Notes: a model not told the origin generated them from the sequence alone. Counted from the first letter of the stretch, positions 24,148 to 34,900 are shown. The stretch is 64,000 nucleotides of DNA from Cladosporium sp. IMV 00045 (GCA_001931905.2 MSJI02000740.1:1-64000); one strand, 5' to 3'. Numbers and translations are program-made.

Positions 24148-24485
24148 TTTTTTTTTTAGGTACATACTTTTCCTTATATACGTAAATAGCAGTATAGGAC
24201 TACTCTAGTCTAGTACTAATAAATAAATATTTATTTATTAATTTTGTAGCTTCTATACCTTACGCTTCCTTTTATTAAGATCTACGTACTCTATACCCCT
24301 CTTTTATTATTTTTAGGCATAAAGGTTAGCTCTAAGGTAAATACGACTTAAACGGATAAGATTTAAATATTAAACGCTTTACTAAGTAAAGCGAGTCCTT
24401 ATATATTTTTTTTTATTTTTTTTTCGCTTTACGCCTTACTCTTTAAATTTAAAATAATAAGTATTATTTCAAATAAGACCTTTTA
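24148..24485. other. AT-rich spacer with GC-clamped hairpin element
   Basis: Contains a cgctttac...gtaaagcg inverted repeat near 24373-24394, one of several related short hairpin elements in this block. No gene was recognised, though a T-arm-like segment occurs near 24360. Confidence 0.4.
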
Positions 24486-25105
24486 CTATGTATTTACTTA
24501 CGCTACTAGGAGAAAAACCACAAAAGTTAGCCGCATCTTTAATAGTATTAAACTCTTTAAGTAATACATTATTTTTATTATATATATATGTAATAGCTCC
24601 TCGACTTCTTAGCTTTAATTTATCGATTGTTTCCTTAGTTACTTTTACTCTTAGTTTACCCGTTAATGTTTTCTAGTAAGATTTACCTATATAAATAGAA
24701 GAAAACTTTAATTTATTTTCCTCTATATGCTTATAACCTAATATAGATCCAGCTATTTTATTTATATTAAGACTAGGTAAATACTTATTTAAATAATATT
24801 GCTCTCTATCTAATAATATACCCTTATTAATATAAGTATCTTTACTAGATAATTTTTTAAGTATACTATATTTAATATTATTTTAACTATATTTTTTTAC
24901 TAGATTATAAAATTAACTATTATTTCCTTTATATATTGAATATCTATACCTATATTATCTAAAACGTTATGCTATATTAACTACTAATCCTATATATATT
25001 TTACTTATATCTAACTTAAACCTATATACGTAAATACCTAGGGCTTAAACCAAAAATTTATTATCCCCTATAATGAACCCGTTTTCATTAAATTTATATT
25101 ATATT
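24486..25105 (-). pseudogene. GIY-YIG homing endonuclease remnant
   Basis: Read on the - strand with RIP stops, the segment gives LGIYVYRFKLDISKxYxG followed by a basic helix, the family motif REQYYLNKYLPSLNxNKxAGS with its conserved Glu, and LGYKHxEE (a NUMOD3-like finger). A C-terminal helix-turn-helix reads EFNTIKDAANFCGFSPSSVSKYI-like sequence (NUMOD1 type). That is the standard layout of mitochondrial intron GIY-YIG endonucleases. No host gene exon flanks it here, so its parent intron has been lost or lies in a deleted gene. Confidence 0.75.
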
Positions 25106-25118
25106 ATGTTCTCTATAT

Positions 25119-25201
25119 ATAGGTAATAAGATTTAAACTTATATAGTTATAAAACTATTCCGTCCTAAGCGGAACCTATCTACTAATTCTAGTATACCTA
25201 T
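25119..25201 (-). tRNA. trnL: trnL(tag)
   Basis: Acceptor ATAGGTA/TACCTAT, anticodon stem TTCCG/CGGAA with loop CTTAGGA, giving TAG (Leu), and a class II variable arm (TAGTT...AACTA). It is among the best preserved tRNAs in the block. Confidence 0.8.
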
Positions 25202-25727
25202 TTTTTTTTTAGCGTAAAGCGAGTTATATCTACTAATTTCATTATTACTTTTATTTAATTATGTAAACGCTTTCCGAATATAAAAAAGATAAATATTAGT
25301 ATATTACTAATATTAAATATAGATAATTTTTTTTTTTTTAATTTAGGAATTCAATAAAAAAAATTAAACCGTATAAGGAATTTAATAAAAAAAAAAATTT
25401 AGAGTTTTGAAATATCCCTTAGCCTAAATTAAATATAATCTCCTTTATATATATATATAGCTTTTTAATAAATTACCTAGAATTAATTATAAAGGATAAC
25501 TACTCCTATTATTATACAACTGGAATATTTTTATTATTTATTTTTACTATATTACTAAGTATTAATTGAAAACGATTACTAGCCGTAAATTTATGCTATA
25601 GTAATATATAACAATAATAACACTAAATACTTTATATATACCTATACCGTCTCTAAATATTTAACCTATCCCCCCCTAAAAGTAATCTAGAATTAATAAA
25701 AAGTACTAAAAAGATAGAAATAATTAG
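25202..25727. other. AT-rich spacer with a hairpin element
   Basis: Includes tagcgtaaagcgagt near 25210, related to a similar element near 26960, and homopolymer A/T runs. No gene was recognised. Confidence 0.4.
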
Positions 25728-25973
<246 letters not shown>

Positions 25974-26029
25974 TTATATACTATTTAGCTTAAGATAGTT
26001 AAATTAATAAGGAATAGGTAACTCGAAGT

Positions 26030-26830
26030 TTATTTTTTTATATCTTTATTTCCTTTAAAAAGCTCTCTATATAGCTTTTAATTATTTTCTTAGATACCTT
26101 TAGTTATAGAAGTCTAAATAGAATCGTAAAGTCTAACGTCCTTATTACTTAAATTACGATACTCCGCAAACTTATTTTATAAAGATCTATCTAAAGCACC
26201 TACTTATTTAGATAATTTTTGAGCCTTAATATTAGTTATATTTTTAGGAACGGATAAATCTAAACCTTCGTTTTCTTAATATAACTTAATATCATGTTTT
26301 GTTTTTAAGTTACTAAGTTTAAGAAGTTTATCTGTTTACTCCTCTAAAATAGCGAACATTTTACCTAAATCTTTATCTTATTGTTTAATAAACTTACGAT
26401 TCTCTTCTAGATTCTATCTAAAAGCCGGATCATTTTCCTCCTTTCTCTTAATCAATTCCTTAACCCGATTTCTATCCTCTTCTATTAGGTTTATACTAGA
26501 AGGAGTAGTATTACTAGAAGAAGAACTAGTAGTATTACTATTAACTATACTTAATAGGGTTGCTGAATTATATTCTATATCTCTAAATAAGGGAATAGAA
26601 AATTTATCGTCTAGTAGGTATTCTAAAAACACGCTAAATATAAATCTAAAAAAAATTATTAGACCTAAAAAGCTTATATCTAATACTTCTAATCCTCCTT
26701 TTATAGGTAAAATTTTAAGAAAGTAAATATATAGATGTCTAAGAGTAATTGCAAATAGAAATGAAGCTATAATAGTAAATAAGTTACCTATAGTTAACTT
26801 ACGGTTTAAAATATTAAGAAATTTATATAT
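26030..26830 (-). pseudogene. Unidentified mitochondrial reading frame: membrane anchor plus Ser/Thr-rich and charged tail
   Basis: On the - strand a single phase runs ~250 codons with a few RIP stops. It has an N-terminal hydrophobic region (FLFAITLRHLYIYFLKILP; GLIIFF), then EYLLDDKFSIPLFRD, a Ser/Thr-rich linker (NTTSSSSSNTTPSS) and a long charged helix-rich tail (EEDRNRVKELIKRKEE...). The part at 26414-26632 is open. It is protein-like throughout, so it was probably a genuine mitochondrial gene, but I do not recognise its family. Confidence 0.5.
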
Positions 26831-26880
26831 AATAAAATTAAAAAAAAAACTATACTCGTAGTATATAAATAATAGATAAT

Positions 26881-26951
26881 TAGGTTATTATGATTCGAAC
26901 ATAACTACTCCTTAACCTAAATGAGGCGCCTAACTAACCCGGCCCTAACCT
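26881..26951 (-). tRNA. trnP: trnP, anticodon changed from TGG to TAG by RIP
   Basis: Acceptor AGGTTAG pairs with ATAACCT. The anticodon loop TTTAGGT reads TAG, while the Pro loop TTTGGGT with TGG is restored by one TpG reversal. It is the last member of a G-D-S-W-I-S-P cluster on this strand, which supports Pro. Confidence 0.7.
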
Positions 26952-27158
26952 GTTTTTTAGCGCGAAGCGAGTAAATAAATACTATTAATTTCATTAATTT
27001 GCTATATATAAATGTTTTATTTAATAATGAAAAAGTAATAAGAAACTAGGCGAATTTTCTTAAATTTATAAATTGAAAGATTTTTACTATAATTATTTAT
27101 ATAAATCCTTTTTATTATGTTTTATAAGGTTATTATAATAAAATAGTATTTTTTATTA

Positions 27159-27244
27159 GAGAATATCCGATTCGAACGGATGTTAGTAGACTATACTAAA
27201 ATAAGTTTTAAGCTTATCGCTATAAACCACTTAGCTAATTCTCT
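27159..27244 (-). tRNA. trnS: trnS2, anticodon TAA now (probably TGA originally)
   Basis: Acceptor GAGAAT/ATTCTC, anticodon stem ATAAG/CTTAT with loop CTTAAAA, and a class II variable arm. As written it would be Leu(TAA). Its place in the conserved cluster and the one-step TpG reversal to CTTGAAA favour Ser(TGA). Confidence 0.65.
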
Positions 27245-27378
27245 TTTTTACTATATAATATTTATATTATATTTTGTTTTCTTCTAAGTAACTAATACGT
27301 TATTTTATAATAAAACTACTATTATTACTATAAGAAAAATAAATAACCTATTAATTATAGATTAAGCGCTTTGCGATT

Positions 27379-27449
27379 AATTCCTCGACGACTTAAACGT
27401 CGAATATACTCTTATTAAAAGTATACTTTACCTTTTAAGTTAAGGAACC
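27379..27449 (-). tRNA. trnI: trnI, anticodon changed from GAT to AAT by RIP
   Basis: Acceptor GGTTCCT/AGGAATT and anticodon stem TACTT/GAGTA with loop TTAATAA. TTGATAA, with Ile anticodon GAT, is one TpG reversal away. The T-arm GACG/CGTC is intact. Confidence 0.65.
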
Positions 27450-27474
27450 TAGTTTACCTATGTATTGTAAATTA

Positions 27475-27543
27475 AGAGCACTTAGACTTAAACTAAGAAT
27501 TTGAAGTTTAAAGCTTCCTATTTTGCTAATTAAACTATACTCT
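27475..27543 (-). tRNA. trnW: trnW, anticodon changed from TCA to TTA by RIP
   Basis: Acceptor AGAGTAT/GTGCTCT with G-T pairs, anticodon stem GGAAG/CTTC with loop CTTTAAA. The canonical mitochondrial Trp loop CTTCAAA (anticodon TCA) is one CpA reversal away. As written the anticodon would pair with a UAA codon. Confidence 0.65.
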
Positions 27544-27780
27544 TTTTTTTTTTTTATTTTTTTTTTTATTTTTTGTTTTAGCCCCTACCTATCGCTAAAA
27601 CCTATACGTACCTCCGAGTTAACCTAAACTGAATACTAGTATCTAGTTAAGTTATTCCTTTACTTTATTATCTACTAGGGTACCCTAGTAGATAAATTAA
27701 TCTATATTACTTATATTATAATTAGGTAGCTACTTAAGGTAGATTATCTATATTATAAGTAATAAGTACGATCTTATGCC

Positions 27781-27860
27781 GGAAAAGAGATAATTCGAAC
27801 ATCTAGGTATAAAAACATAATACTTAGCAAATATCTTACCCTACTAATAGCGACTTTTCC
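27781..27860 (-). tRNA. trnS: trnS1(gct)
   Basis: Perfect acceptor GGAAAAG/CTTTTCC, anticodon loop TTGCTAA giving GCT (Ser), and a long variable arm. It is the S1 member of the cluster. Confidence 0.7.
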
Positions 27861-27885
27861 TTTTTTTTTATAATATTATAATATG

Positions 27886-27959
27886 CGAGTTAAGTCGGCT
27901 TCGATCCGATATTAGCTTCCTTAATAAGGAAGTTCTTTACTAATTAAGTTATTAACTCT
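27886..27959 (-). tRNA. trnD: trnD, anticodon changed from GTC to ATT by two RIP changes
   Basis: Acceptor GAGTTA/TAACTC, anticodon stem CTTCC/GGAAG with loop TTATTAA. Reversing one TpG and one CpA change gives TTGTCAA, the Asp loop. Its position between trnG and trnS1 matches the conserved cluster. A single reversal would give Asn instead, so cluster position decides the call. Confidence 0.6.
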
Positions 27960-27976
27960 AATTATTACATAATAAT

Positions 27977-28047
27977 GTAGCTAACTAAACTCGAATTAGT
28001 ATACTTCGCTTAGAAGGCGATAATTCTACTAATTAAACTATAGCTAC
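27977..28047 (-). tRNA. trnG: trnG, anticodon changed from TCC to TCT by RIP
   Basis: Perfect acceptor GTAGCTA/TAGCTAC, anticodon stem TCGC/GCGA with loop CTTCTAA. CTTCCAA, the Gly loop, is one CpA reversal away. It is first in the G-D-S-W-I-S-P series. Confidence 0.65.
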
Positions 28048-28780
28048 TTATATTATAGTATAAAAAGAATTTTGTATAAAAAAGTATATAAACTAGTAAT
28101 AAATATATATATTTCAATATATAACTATCTTAATTAATAAAAGACTTAAAATAAAAAATATTTATATAAATATATAACTATTTCAATTAATAAAGACTTT
28201 TAATAAAAAAAAATCATATATATCTATATAACTATCTTAAAAAAATAAACACTTATAATATCTTTATAATTTACTATTTTAAAAAATATAAACTTGTAAT
28301 ATCTTTATAATTTACTATTACAAAAAAAAATATAAAACTTTAAAATATAATAATCGTTTACTATTTAAAATAATATAAAAATATAAAAACTTATAAAAAA
28401 ATAAAGATAAACTATCTATTATAAATTTAAGAGATCTTAAAGTTCTAGAGCTTTACTTATTCGGTACATTTAAATCTTATATTGAAAGTAACTTTAATAA
28501 AAATGGAGCTAGAAGTGCTAAAGTATACTATGCTTAAAGGTCTAAGAATAAAAATATAGCTATTATAAGATCTTTAAATTATAAAGATTTAATATCTAGT
28601 ACTATTACTAAAAAAAAAAAAGTAGTTATATATTAAGTTACTACTCTAGAATTACATTTGTAATTGATACTTAAATAGATAACTAATAACTAGCTAGCGC
28701 TTTGCGAGCGCATATAATACTAAAGACACTACGCTTCTTTATATAGTTATACGAGAAAACATACTATTTATTAAACTTAA
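28048..28780. other. AT-rich spacer with a degraded reading frame before rnl
   Basis: 28050-28420 is almost pure A/T with imperfect repeats of the aaaaatataaaacttat type. About 28430-28680 reads on the + strand as a damaged protein-like piece (LYLFGTFKSYIESNFNKNGARSAK-like content), perhaps the end of a lost mitochondrial frame. A ctagcgctttgcgagcgc hairpin element lies at 28691. Confidence 0.4.
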
Positions 28781-29370
28781 ATGTTAAAAATTAAAGGTTC
28801 CTATAGGTTTAGGTAGACTAGGTAAAATGTATCAATTAATAAAATATAATAAAGCTCATTTAGGTACGTTATAGGGGAGGGGGGTAGTATTAATATTAGA
28901 AGTATAGTTAGCTTCTAATAAAAAGAATAATGTTTTATTTATAATAGTAATATATTAGATATATAAATATATTATTTCATTATTATTATAATAGTAAGTA
29001 TATAAAGAAACTATTACGGATAAATAAGCTATATATTAAAGACGTATAAAAAGTGTTCTTAGAAAAATCCATTTTGTAAACGGAGCGAATTGAAATATCT
29101 TAGTAGCTTTAGGAATAAAAATCAAATAAGATTCCGTAATTAGCTATAACTGTTATAGAAAAGCCTTTAAAGTAAAACGGAAATAATCTGTTTAAATTTA
29201 GGGAAACCTTTCTCTAAGGCTAAATATAATATATAAGCGATAGTGAAGCAGTACCGTAAGGGAAATTTTTGAAATAGTAGTTTTATAAGCAGCTCAAGTT
29301 TAATTTAAAAGTATAATGAGAGCGTACCTTTTGCATAATGGGTCAGCAAGTTAATATTAGTATAGAAAGA
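28781..29370 (+). rRNA. rnl: rnl, 5' part of large-subunit ribosomal RNA, truncated at the NUMT junction
   Basis: Universal 5' domain blocks are present: cgaattgaaatatcttagtagc near 29087, gtaccgtaagggaaattttgaaatag near 29250 (normally gtgaggg and gaaag, two RIP-type changes), and agagcgtaccttttgcataatgggtcagcaag near 29320. The RNA should continue for another 2 kb or more, but the sequence changes to nuclear DNA around 29370. It is on the opposite strand to the tRNA cluster that precedes it. Confidence 0.88.
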
Positions 29371-29395
29371 TTACTTTTCGGATCATCTCACCCGT
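29357..29395. other. NUMT/nuclear junction
   Basis: The last confidently mitochondrial sequence is the cagcaagttaatattagtat block of rnl (to about 29365). By 29390 the sequence is GC-balanced with CpA dinucleotides intact. No target-site duplication or transposon end is visible at the boundary from this side. Confidence 0.8.
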
Positions 29396-29861
29396 CAGTC
29401 GTGTATCATTCCTTCGTAGCTCCTGATAGTCGGCCAAAAAGGCGTGCGTGCAGGCCGGCCAGGAGTGAACATACCCATCTCCATGTCAGACTCCTACATC
29501 GTTCCGTAGTCGGCCGTATGGGAATGTACGGAGAACACGAGCTCCAGGAAAGACCGGCATGCACAACGTTCTTCTTCTCTCTCCATGAGGCCTCGTCTTT
29601 TGGTCCTTGAGATGATGGTTTTTCGCGACATAGACATTTCGTTTGAGCTTCTTGGAAACCTCAAGAGAGATTGGCATGATATTTGCTGTGGAAGATCGAA
29701 AAAGCTACACATGTGCTTGTGTCCCGTCCATTCGTCTATGCGTGTATACCATACCAGCTTCAACCTCTTCTCCAAAATTCACCTCCCATTCTCACCTCAC
29801 TGACCTGCCTCGCCTCACTGACCTCCCACACCTCACTCACCTCCCTCATCTCACTTCCAAT
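29396..29861. other. Nuclear spacer between junction and PLP-enzyme gene
   Basis: Contains a short imperfect direct repeat of ctcactgacct/ctcactcacct units at about 29795-29865 that runs up to the stop codon of the next gene. No gene was recognised; the short reading frames here have no family resemblance. Confidence 0.5.
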
Positions 29862-31184
29862 CTACACAACAACCCCATCCTCCTCCAACAACGCCCTACA
29901 AGCCCCCACCAAATCCGCCTTCAGATCCTCCCACGCTTCCACGCCGACACTGACCCTCAGCAGCGTCTCCTCGACACCCGCATCACTCATGCGCCTCCAC
30001 TCGATCAAACTCTCCACACCACCAAGGCTGGTAGCATGATGGAAGAACTGCAATTTACTCGGAAACCGACGAGCCCACTCCGCCTTCTTCGTGTGAAACG
30101 CAAACACCGGCCCAAACCCGCGCGGCATCTGCTCAGCGAGCCAGCCCGGCTTGCCATCCTTCGTCTCCAAATCCCCCTTCTGCAGACTAGCATGCAACAC
30201 ACTGCCCAGCACCGCCTTGACAACCTTACCGTCCTCACCCCCCTCTTCCCCCCTCACACACCCATCCAAAAACCCCACCAGCCTCCCCGCGCTCTCACTC
30301 TGCCTGCCCACCCTCAACTCCAGCGTCCTCAAAGACCTCACGCCCAACCACCCCTCCAAACTCCCCATGACGGCCCCAAGCAACAGTCTCTCCCCCTGCA
30401 AACCCCAATAATCGCTCTCCCAATCCTGTCTTTCTTTATTCACCCCCACAACACCACACAGCATATCCGAATGGCCCCCGAAATACTTCGTGCCGGAATG
30501 CATGACGAAATCCGCCCCGAGCGCCAACGGATCCTGCAAAGGCGGCGGCGCGAACGTCGCATCCACCGTGAGCACGGCGCCTCTCGCGTGCGCTTTGCGC
30601 GCGAAAGAGCGGATATCGTACGCTTCGCCGGAGGGATTCACGGGCGTCTCGACGTGCACCACGTCGCCCTCGCCCAAAGCCCAGCCTTCGCTCTCGTTCT
30701 CCCAGCTCGCTTCGTCGAAGAGATCGACGATCTTGCACTTGGTCAGTTTCCGGTAGATCTCCAGCACGCCGTGACACCCGTGGTATCCCGCGCCGATCGC
30801 CACGACGCGCGGATTCGTCCAGACCAGCAGGGCGTGGAACGCCGAGAGGCCGGACGAATACGTCAGGCACGGCGCGCGCAGGATCTGGCTGAGCAGGAGT
30901 TCGAGGCGCGAGGCGTTGGGCGCTGTGAGGCGGGAGTAGACGTGGGAGTCGGCGGGGACGGGGTCCTGGGGACCGCGGGAGGGGGGTTCTGGGTAGGAGG
31001 TGGGGTGGAGCGCGGAGGGGTCGGAGGGGTAGCGGAAGGTGGTGGAGAGGTGCAGGGCGGGGGCGACGTCGGTGGTGGAGTTGAGGGGGTCGTCGGCGTG
31101 GATTGTGAGGGTGGAGAGGGAGGCGGAGGGGGGAGAGGGGTTTGGTGGGTGCGGGTCGGGGAGGTTGGGGTTGGTGGGTGACAT
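29862..31184 (-). CDS. Cys/Met-metabolism PLP-dependent enzyme (cystathionine gamma-synthase-like)
   Basis: A single-exon 440-residue protein of the gamma-family PLP enzymes of transsulfuration. The PLP lysine is K233 in HSGTKYFGGHSD. D208 in LTVDATFAPP is the residue that contacts the pyridine nitrogen. YSR at 83-85 matches the phosphate-binding Tyr/Arg pair, and the ETPVNPSGE segment (179-187) is conserved. It begins after a Pro-rich, poorly conserved stretch of ~20 residues. Members cleave or form cystathionine or O-acyl-homoserine adducts; the sequence alone does not decide between synthase and lyase. It is the first nuclear gene beside the NUMT, ends ~490 bases from the junction and shows no RIP damage. 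Confidence 0.88.
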   Translation of the reverse strand: MSPTNPNLPDPHPPNPSPPSASLSTLTIHADDPLNSTTDVAPALHLSTTFRYPSDPSALHPTSYPEPPSRGPQDPVPADSHVYSRLTAPNASRLELLLSQILRAPCLTYSSGLSAFHALLVWTNPRVVAIGAGYHGCHGVLEIYRKLTKCKIVDLFDEASWENESEGWALGEGDVVHVETPVNPSGEAYDIRSFARKAHARGAVLTVDATFAPPPLQDPLALGADFVMHSGTKYFGGHSDMLCGVVGVNKERQDWESDYWGLQGERLLLGAVMGSLEGWLGVRSLRTLELRVGRQSESAGRLVGFLDGCVRGEEGGEDGKVVKAVLGSVLHASLQKGDLETKDGKPGWLAEQMPRGFGPVFAFHTKKAEWARRFPSKLQFFHHATSLGGVESLIEWRRMSDAGVEETLLRVSVGVEAWEDLKADLVGACRALLEEDGVVV

Positions 31185-31739
31185 TGTTGTTGTTGGCTTG
31201 GTGATGATGAGGTGTGAGGTGTTGTTGGATTAATTTGGGTGTGTTTGATCGTACAGACAAGTACGGTACAAGACAAGCTGATGGGTATGGTGGGATCTAT
31301 GTAGCAGACGAGAAGAGAAAGGAAAAAGAGAAGATTCCTCTCCCAGTGAAGAGTAAAAGAAAAGAAAGAGAAAGAATCAAAAGCCCTAAAAAGAACAAGA
31401 AATGTAATAACAGAAGACGGTGTTGAACAAACCACCTTCCACAATCGTCTCCAATGCCCAAGAAGAAACCCCGCCATAACATCCGCGATGAGAGCCAGAC
31501 AATCCCTGACGTCTATGGTGGGGCAAAAACATGAGCAAAACCGCCGATAACGCCATACGCCCTACGCGAAGATGGAGAGAAAAAAAAATGCCGCTATGCC
31601 GAATGCAGACGTGCGAGGGCGAGAATGCGCGAGATCTTTTGCCGGAAAGACTTGAGTTCTTGCTCTGCTCGTGTGCTCGAGAAAGCATATAAAAAGAAAA
31701 AAGAAAAGTACAGAAGAGTTCATGATCAGAAAACCGTCT
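31185..31739. other. Spacer upstream of the PLP-enzyme gene
   Basis: Holds the presumed promoter of the PLP-enzyme gene and the 3' flank of the next gene. A purine-rich gaaaagagaaag tract lies around 31310-31380. Nothing else was recognised. Confidence 0.5.
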
Positions 31740-31942
31740 TCAAATCCGCCTCTTCAACGTAATCATGCGCCCAGTCGTTGTGGGCGCGGGAAGGGCTTTG
31801 GCAAATGCGTCGCGGGCTAGATGGAACGAATAAAGTCAGCATTCCGTGATCCAAACATCCAAAATAAAAGCCCATCGTCCTAAAAAGGAACGGCAGACAG
31901 ACAGAAAGGGCGAAAAGAAAAANNNNNNNNNNNNNNNNNNNN

Positions 31943-31981
<39 letters not shown>

Positions 31982-34900
31982 ATACCATCCTCCGACTCAA
32001 ACCCCAGCGTAACATCATCATGCTCCGCCGCATACTCCAGCCCCTCCAAATTGACAAACCTCCTCCTGACCCTCTCATCATCCTGCAAACCCTCCGCACC
32101 ATCCCTCCCCTCCTTACCACTCTGCGAGGGAAGCGAGAACTTGGCATCAACAACCTTCACAGTCCACTTCTTCCCCTTCCCGCCCTCCCCGGAGCCACCA
32201 CCAAACGAAACCCCCCCTTTACTCGCCTCGAAAACATCCGTCTCCCTGACCTGCAAGCAAAGCCGATCCGCGTGCGCGAAGCCCTCCATGAACGCCACGA
32301 TCCGGTGCACGCCGCCCTGCGGGTTGCTCAGGACTTGCACGCGCGCGTTGGAGGCGGTCCATTTGTGGTAGATGGGCACGACCATGCGGCGGCGCGAGAT
32401 GGCGAGGGAGCTCGCCAGACCGTCGTAACGCACCGTCAGGCCTGTGAGAGCGGACTGGAAGGCGTGGAGGTCCGCGGGCGTGGGGAAGGTGAGCGTGCGG
32501 ATTGTGGGGGTGGTTTGGGCGAGGGTGTGCAGGTCTGTGAGGGCGCTGGCCAGGGGGGCTGGGGTGGCGCGGGCGTCGAGGGAGGTTGTTAGGTCGGGTT
32601 GCGCGGGGCGGAGGATTTGGATGGAGGGCGTGGGGAGGCAGGGGAGGCGGAGGAGGAGTTCGCCGCGGGTCAGGTTGAGGCGGTCGGTTATGCAGCCGTA
32701 GTTGTGGCGGGCGATGAGGCGGAGGCTTGGGGAGTCGATGGTGCTGGGGCGGTTGTCTTCGGTGATGTGGTTGGTTACGCCTAGGCGCTGCCATTGTAGA
32801 TTGGAGAGCTCGCTGTGCGAGGGGGATAGTGAAGAGCCGCTGAGGAACTCGGTCACGGACTCGATGTTCAGACTCGCCAGAGCCATTTTGCCGACAATCG
32901 TCTCGTCGGACCGCACGTCAATCCCGTTCAGCTTGTTGTACAGCGCCTGCCGGCTGTCCATGTCCTGAAAGACAAGCAGCATGCGACACTCCCTGCTCTG
33001 CTCGCGTATCCTGATAACCATCGCCGTGGTCCCTTGCGCAGCGGCGTCAGTGATGAACTCGAAAAACAACGGGCCATTGACGCAGATCTCATGACTGAAA
33101 CTGGTAAGACCCTTCTGCGCTGCGTCCGTAACGACAGCCAAGCGGAAGCCCCCATGCCTCTTGCGAACACCGCCTCCATCCCTGCTTTCCTCCCATCTCT
33201 CCCACAGCAGAGCCCTGCAGCGCTTGACTTTGTCCTGAGGGAAAGCCTTGGAATTCGACGAATCGACGTATTGAACTTCCACCAGCTGCGCTTCGTGCAG
33301 GAGGGTCTCATTCTTCTCCGCGCGCAGAGAGTAATCCACTCTGCGCGAGTGCTCGACCAAATTCCACAGTTTGCGGAAGTCCTGCTCGAAAAACCGCACC
33401 GTCATGTCGATCCCCTGGGGCAATCCGACAGAGATGGCAAGCGAGCTGGCTTTCCACGACACGTTCTGCCACGCGATGTTGCTGGCGTTGCTGTGTTTGG
33501 GAGCAATCTTGACATGCACAAGCTCGCTCTGACTCGCGATGACGACGGTGCTCTGATAATCCCGCTTGCCGCGCAGGATGGTCAGATTGCAAGGCACGGA
33601 GACACGATCGGTGCTCACGTCGTCGGTGTTGAGGGAGACGTTGACCGTGAAGCGGGTGAAGTAATGGTAATCGCTCGTGTCAGCCAGCGGCAGCGCCTCC
33701 AGAGGCGAAACGGCAGGCATGCCCACGTCCACATCCTTGGCTCCGATCCCGCGCAAAGCAGCAGTCGCGTCCGGCGCGAAGTTCGGATACTCGAGCCAGA
33801 TCTGCGTGTCTTGTCCTTGGATGAGCGACTGAGGCGGCGGCATGAGATTGTTGCGCTGCATGGACTGGCTTAAAGTCTTGAGTTGCTCCCTCAACGCCAG
33901 CATATCGCGACGCAGCACAGCCTCGTCCGAGTCCGCTCGTGACGCACCAGTGTCGCCATCATAGCCATCCAGCGGATCGGACAGGATCCAACTCGTCTTC
34001 GCAAGATCGACATGAGGCTGCAGCAGCAGCTCGCGATGCTCTGCTTCAGGCGCCTTGGCTCGCTGCTGCACCAGCCCTTCCAAGCCGATTTTGCCCCGGA
34101 GAAACCACCAGAACGCCGCTCTCAGCCACATGAAAGGCGTGCACATATCCGCCGGCTGCTCTTTCTCAGCAGTCAATCTGAACACGCCCTTCATGTGCGC
34201 GACGCGACTGGTGAAATCGTCAAAAGCCCCTTGGGCAGCCAAATCGGTGGCGGAAGGGCTGTGGCTGGGTGGGGAGGGTCGCAGGAAGGAATGGCTGGAA
34301 TGGCCGGACCCTGGTCTTGCGGTGTCGCTGGGTTGCAGGGTATTGCTCATCGGCGAGCGTGCGGGCTGCGCCCCTTCTTGCCGGTCTACGTTGAAATAGT
34401 CGTTCGCGCTGGGCCGGCGCGCGTAGGGCGATGGGTTGGGCACGGCGAGCTGTGAGGATGTCGTCGAGCTATCGTTGCGGACGGGTTGCGAGCGAGCACC
34501 CGATAGATGCGCATTGACGTGTGGAGGGCCAGGGACGGCGTCTAGGGAAGACGGAGGAGATGTCGTCCTAGATGAAGCGTCGAATCCATGAGGTGGAGGC
34601 AGCGGTCCTGCGCTGTCGGAAGGACGTTCTATGGAAGAAGACGACTTGTGATCGTAAGAATTGTGCCGTGAATGGCTTCCACTCGCTGGCGCAAACATAT
34701 TGACACTGGTGTTGGAAGCATTCGGCCGTGGCATCAACGCAGGCGGTTTGTGAGAAGTGGTTGACGACGAGTCGAAAATCCGACTGCGGAGAGGTGATCG
34801 ATCGCGACCACTCGAATGCTTATCCTCCTGATCCGCGAGAAGTTGAGGAGCCGGTAAAGGCCTTGTGGTATATGCTGGTGCCGGTGCTGTGTTCTCATAT

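Noticed and set aside
24488..24676. A 62-residue + strand protein
   Set aside because: The same bases on the - strand encode the C-terminal helix-turn-helix of a GIY-YIG endonuclease; the + strand frame is its shadow.
29338..29610. A 90-codon frame crossing the mitochondrial/nuclear junction
   Set aside because: It begins inside rnl and continues into unrelated nuclear spacer. A chance frame; a fusion gene is not supported.
29643..31181. A 512-codon + strand frame rich in Pro, Arg and His
   Set aside because: It lies antisense to the PLP-enzyme gene, whose catalytic motifs are clear. It has no family resemblance and the composition of a shadow frame.
31836..32592. Frames crossing the N gap with poly-Lys or poly-Phe
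   Set aside because: They are artefacts of the homopolymer and the gap; the region is an intron on the - strand.
33034..33873. A 279-codon + strand frame
   Set aside because: It is antisense to the large - strand protein, has no recognisable motifs and results from GC-rich codon bias.
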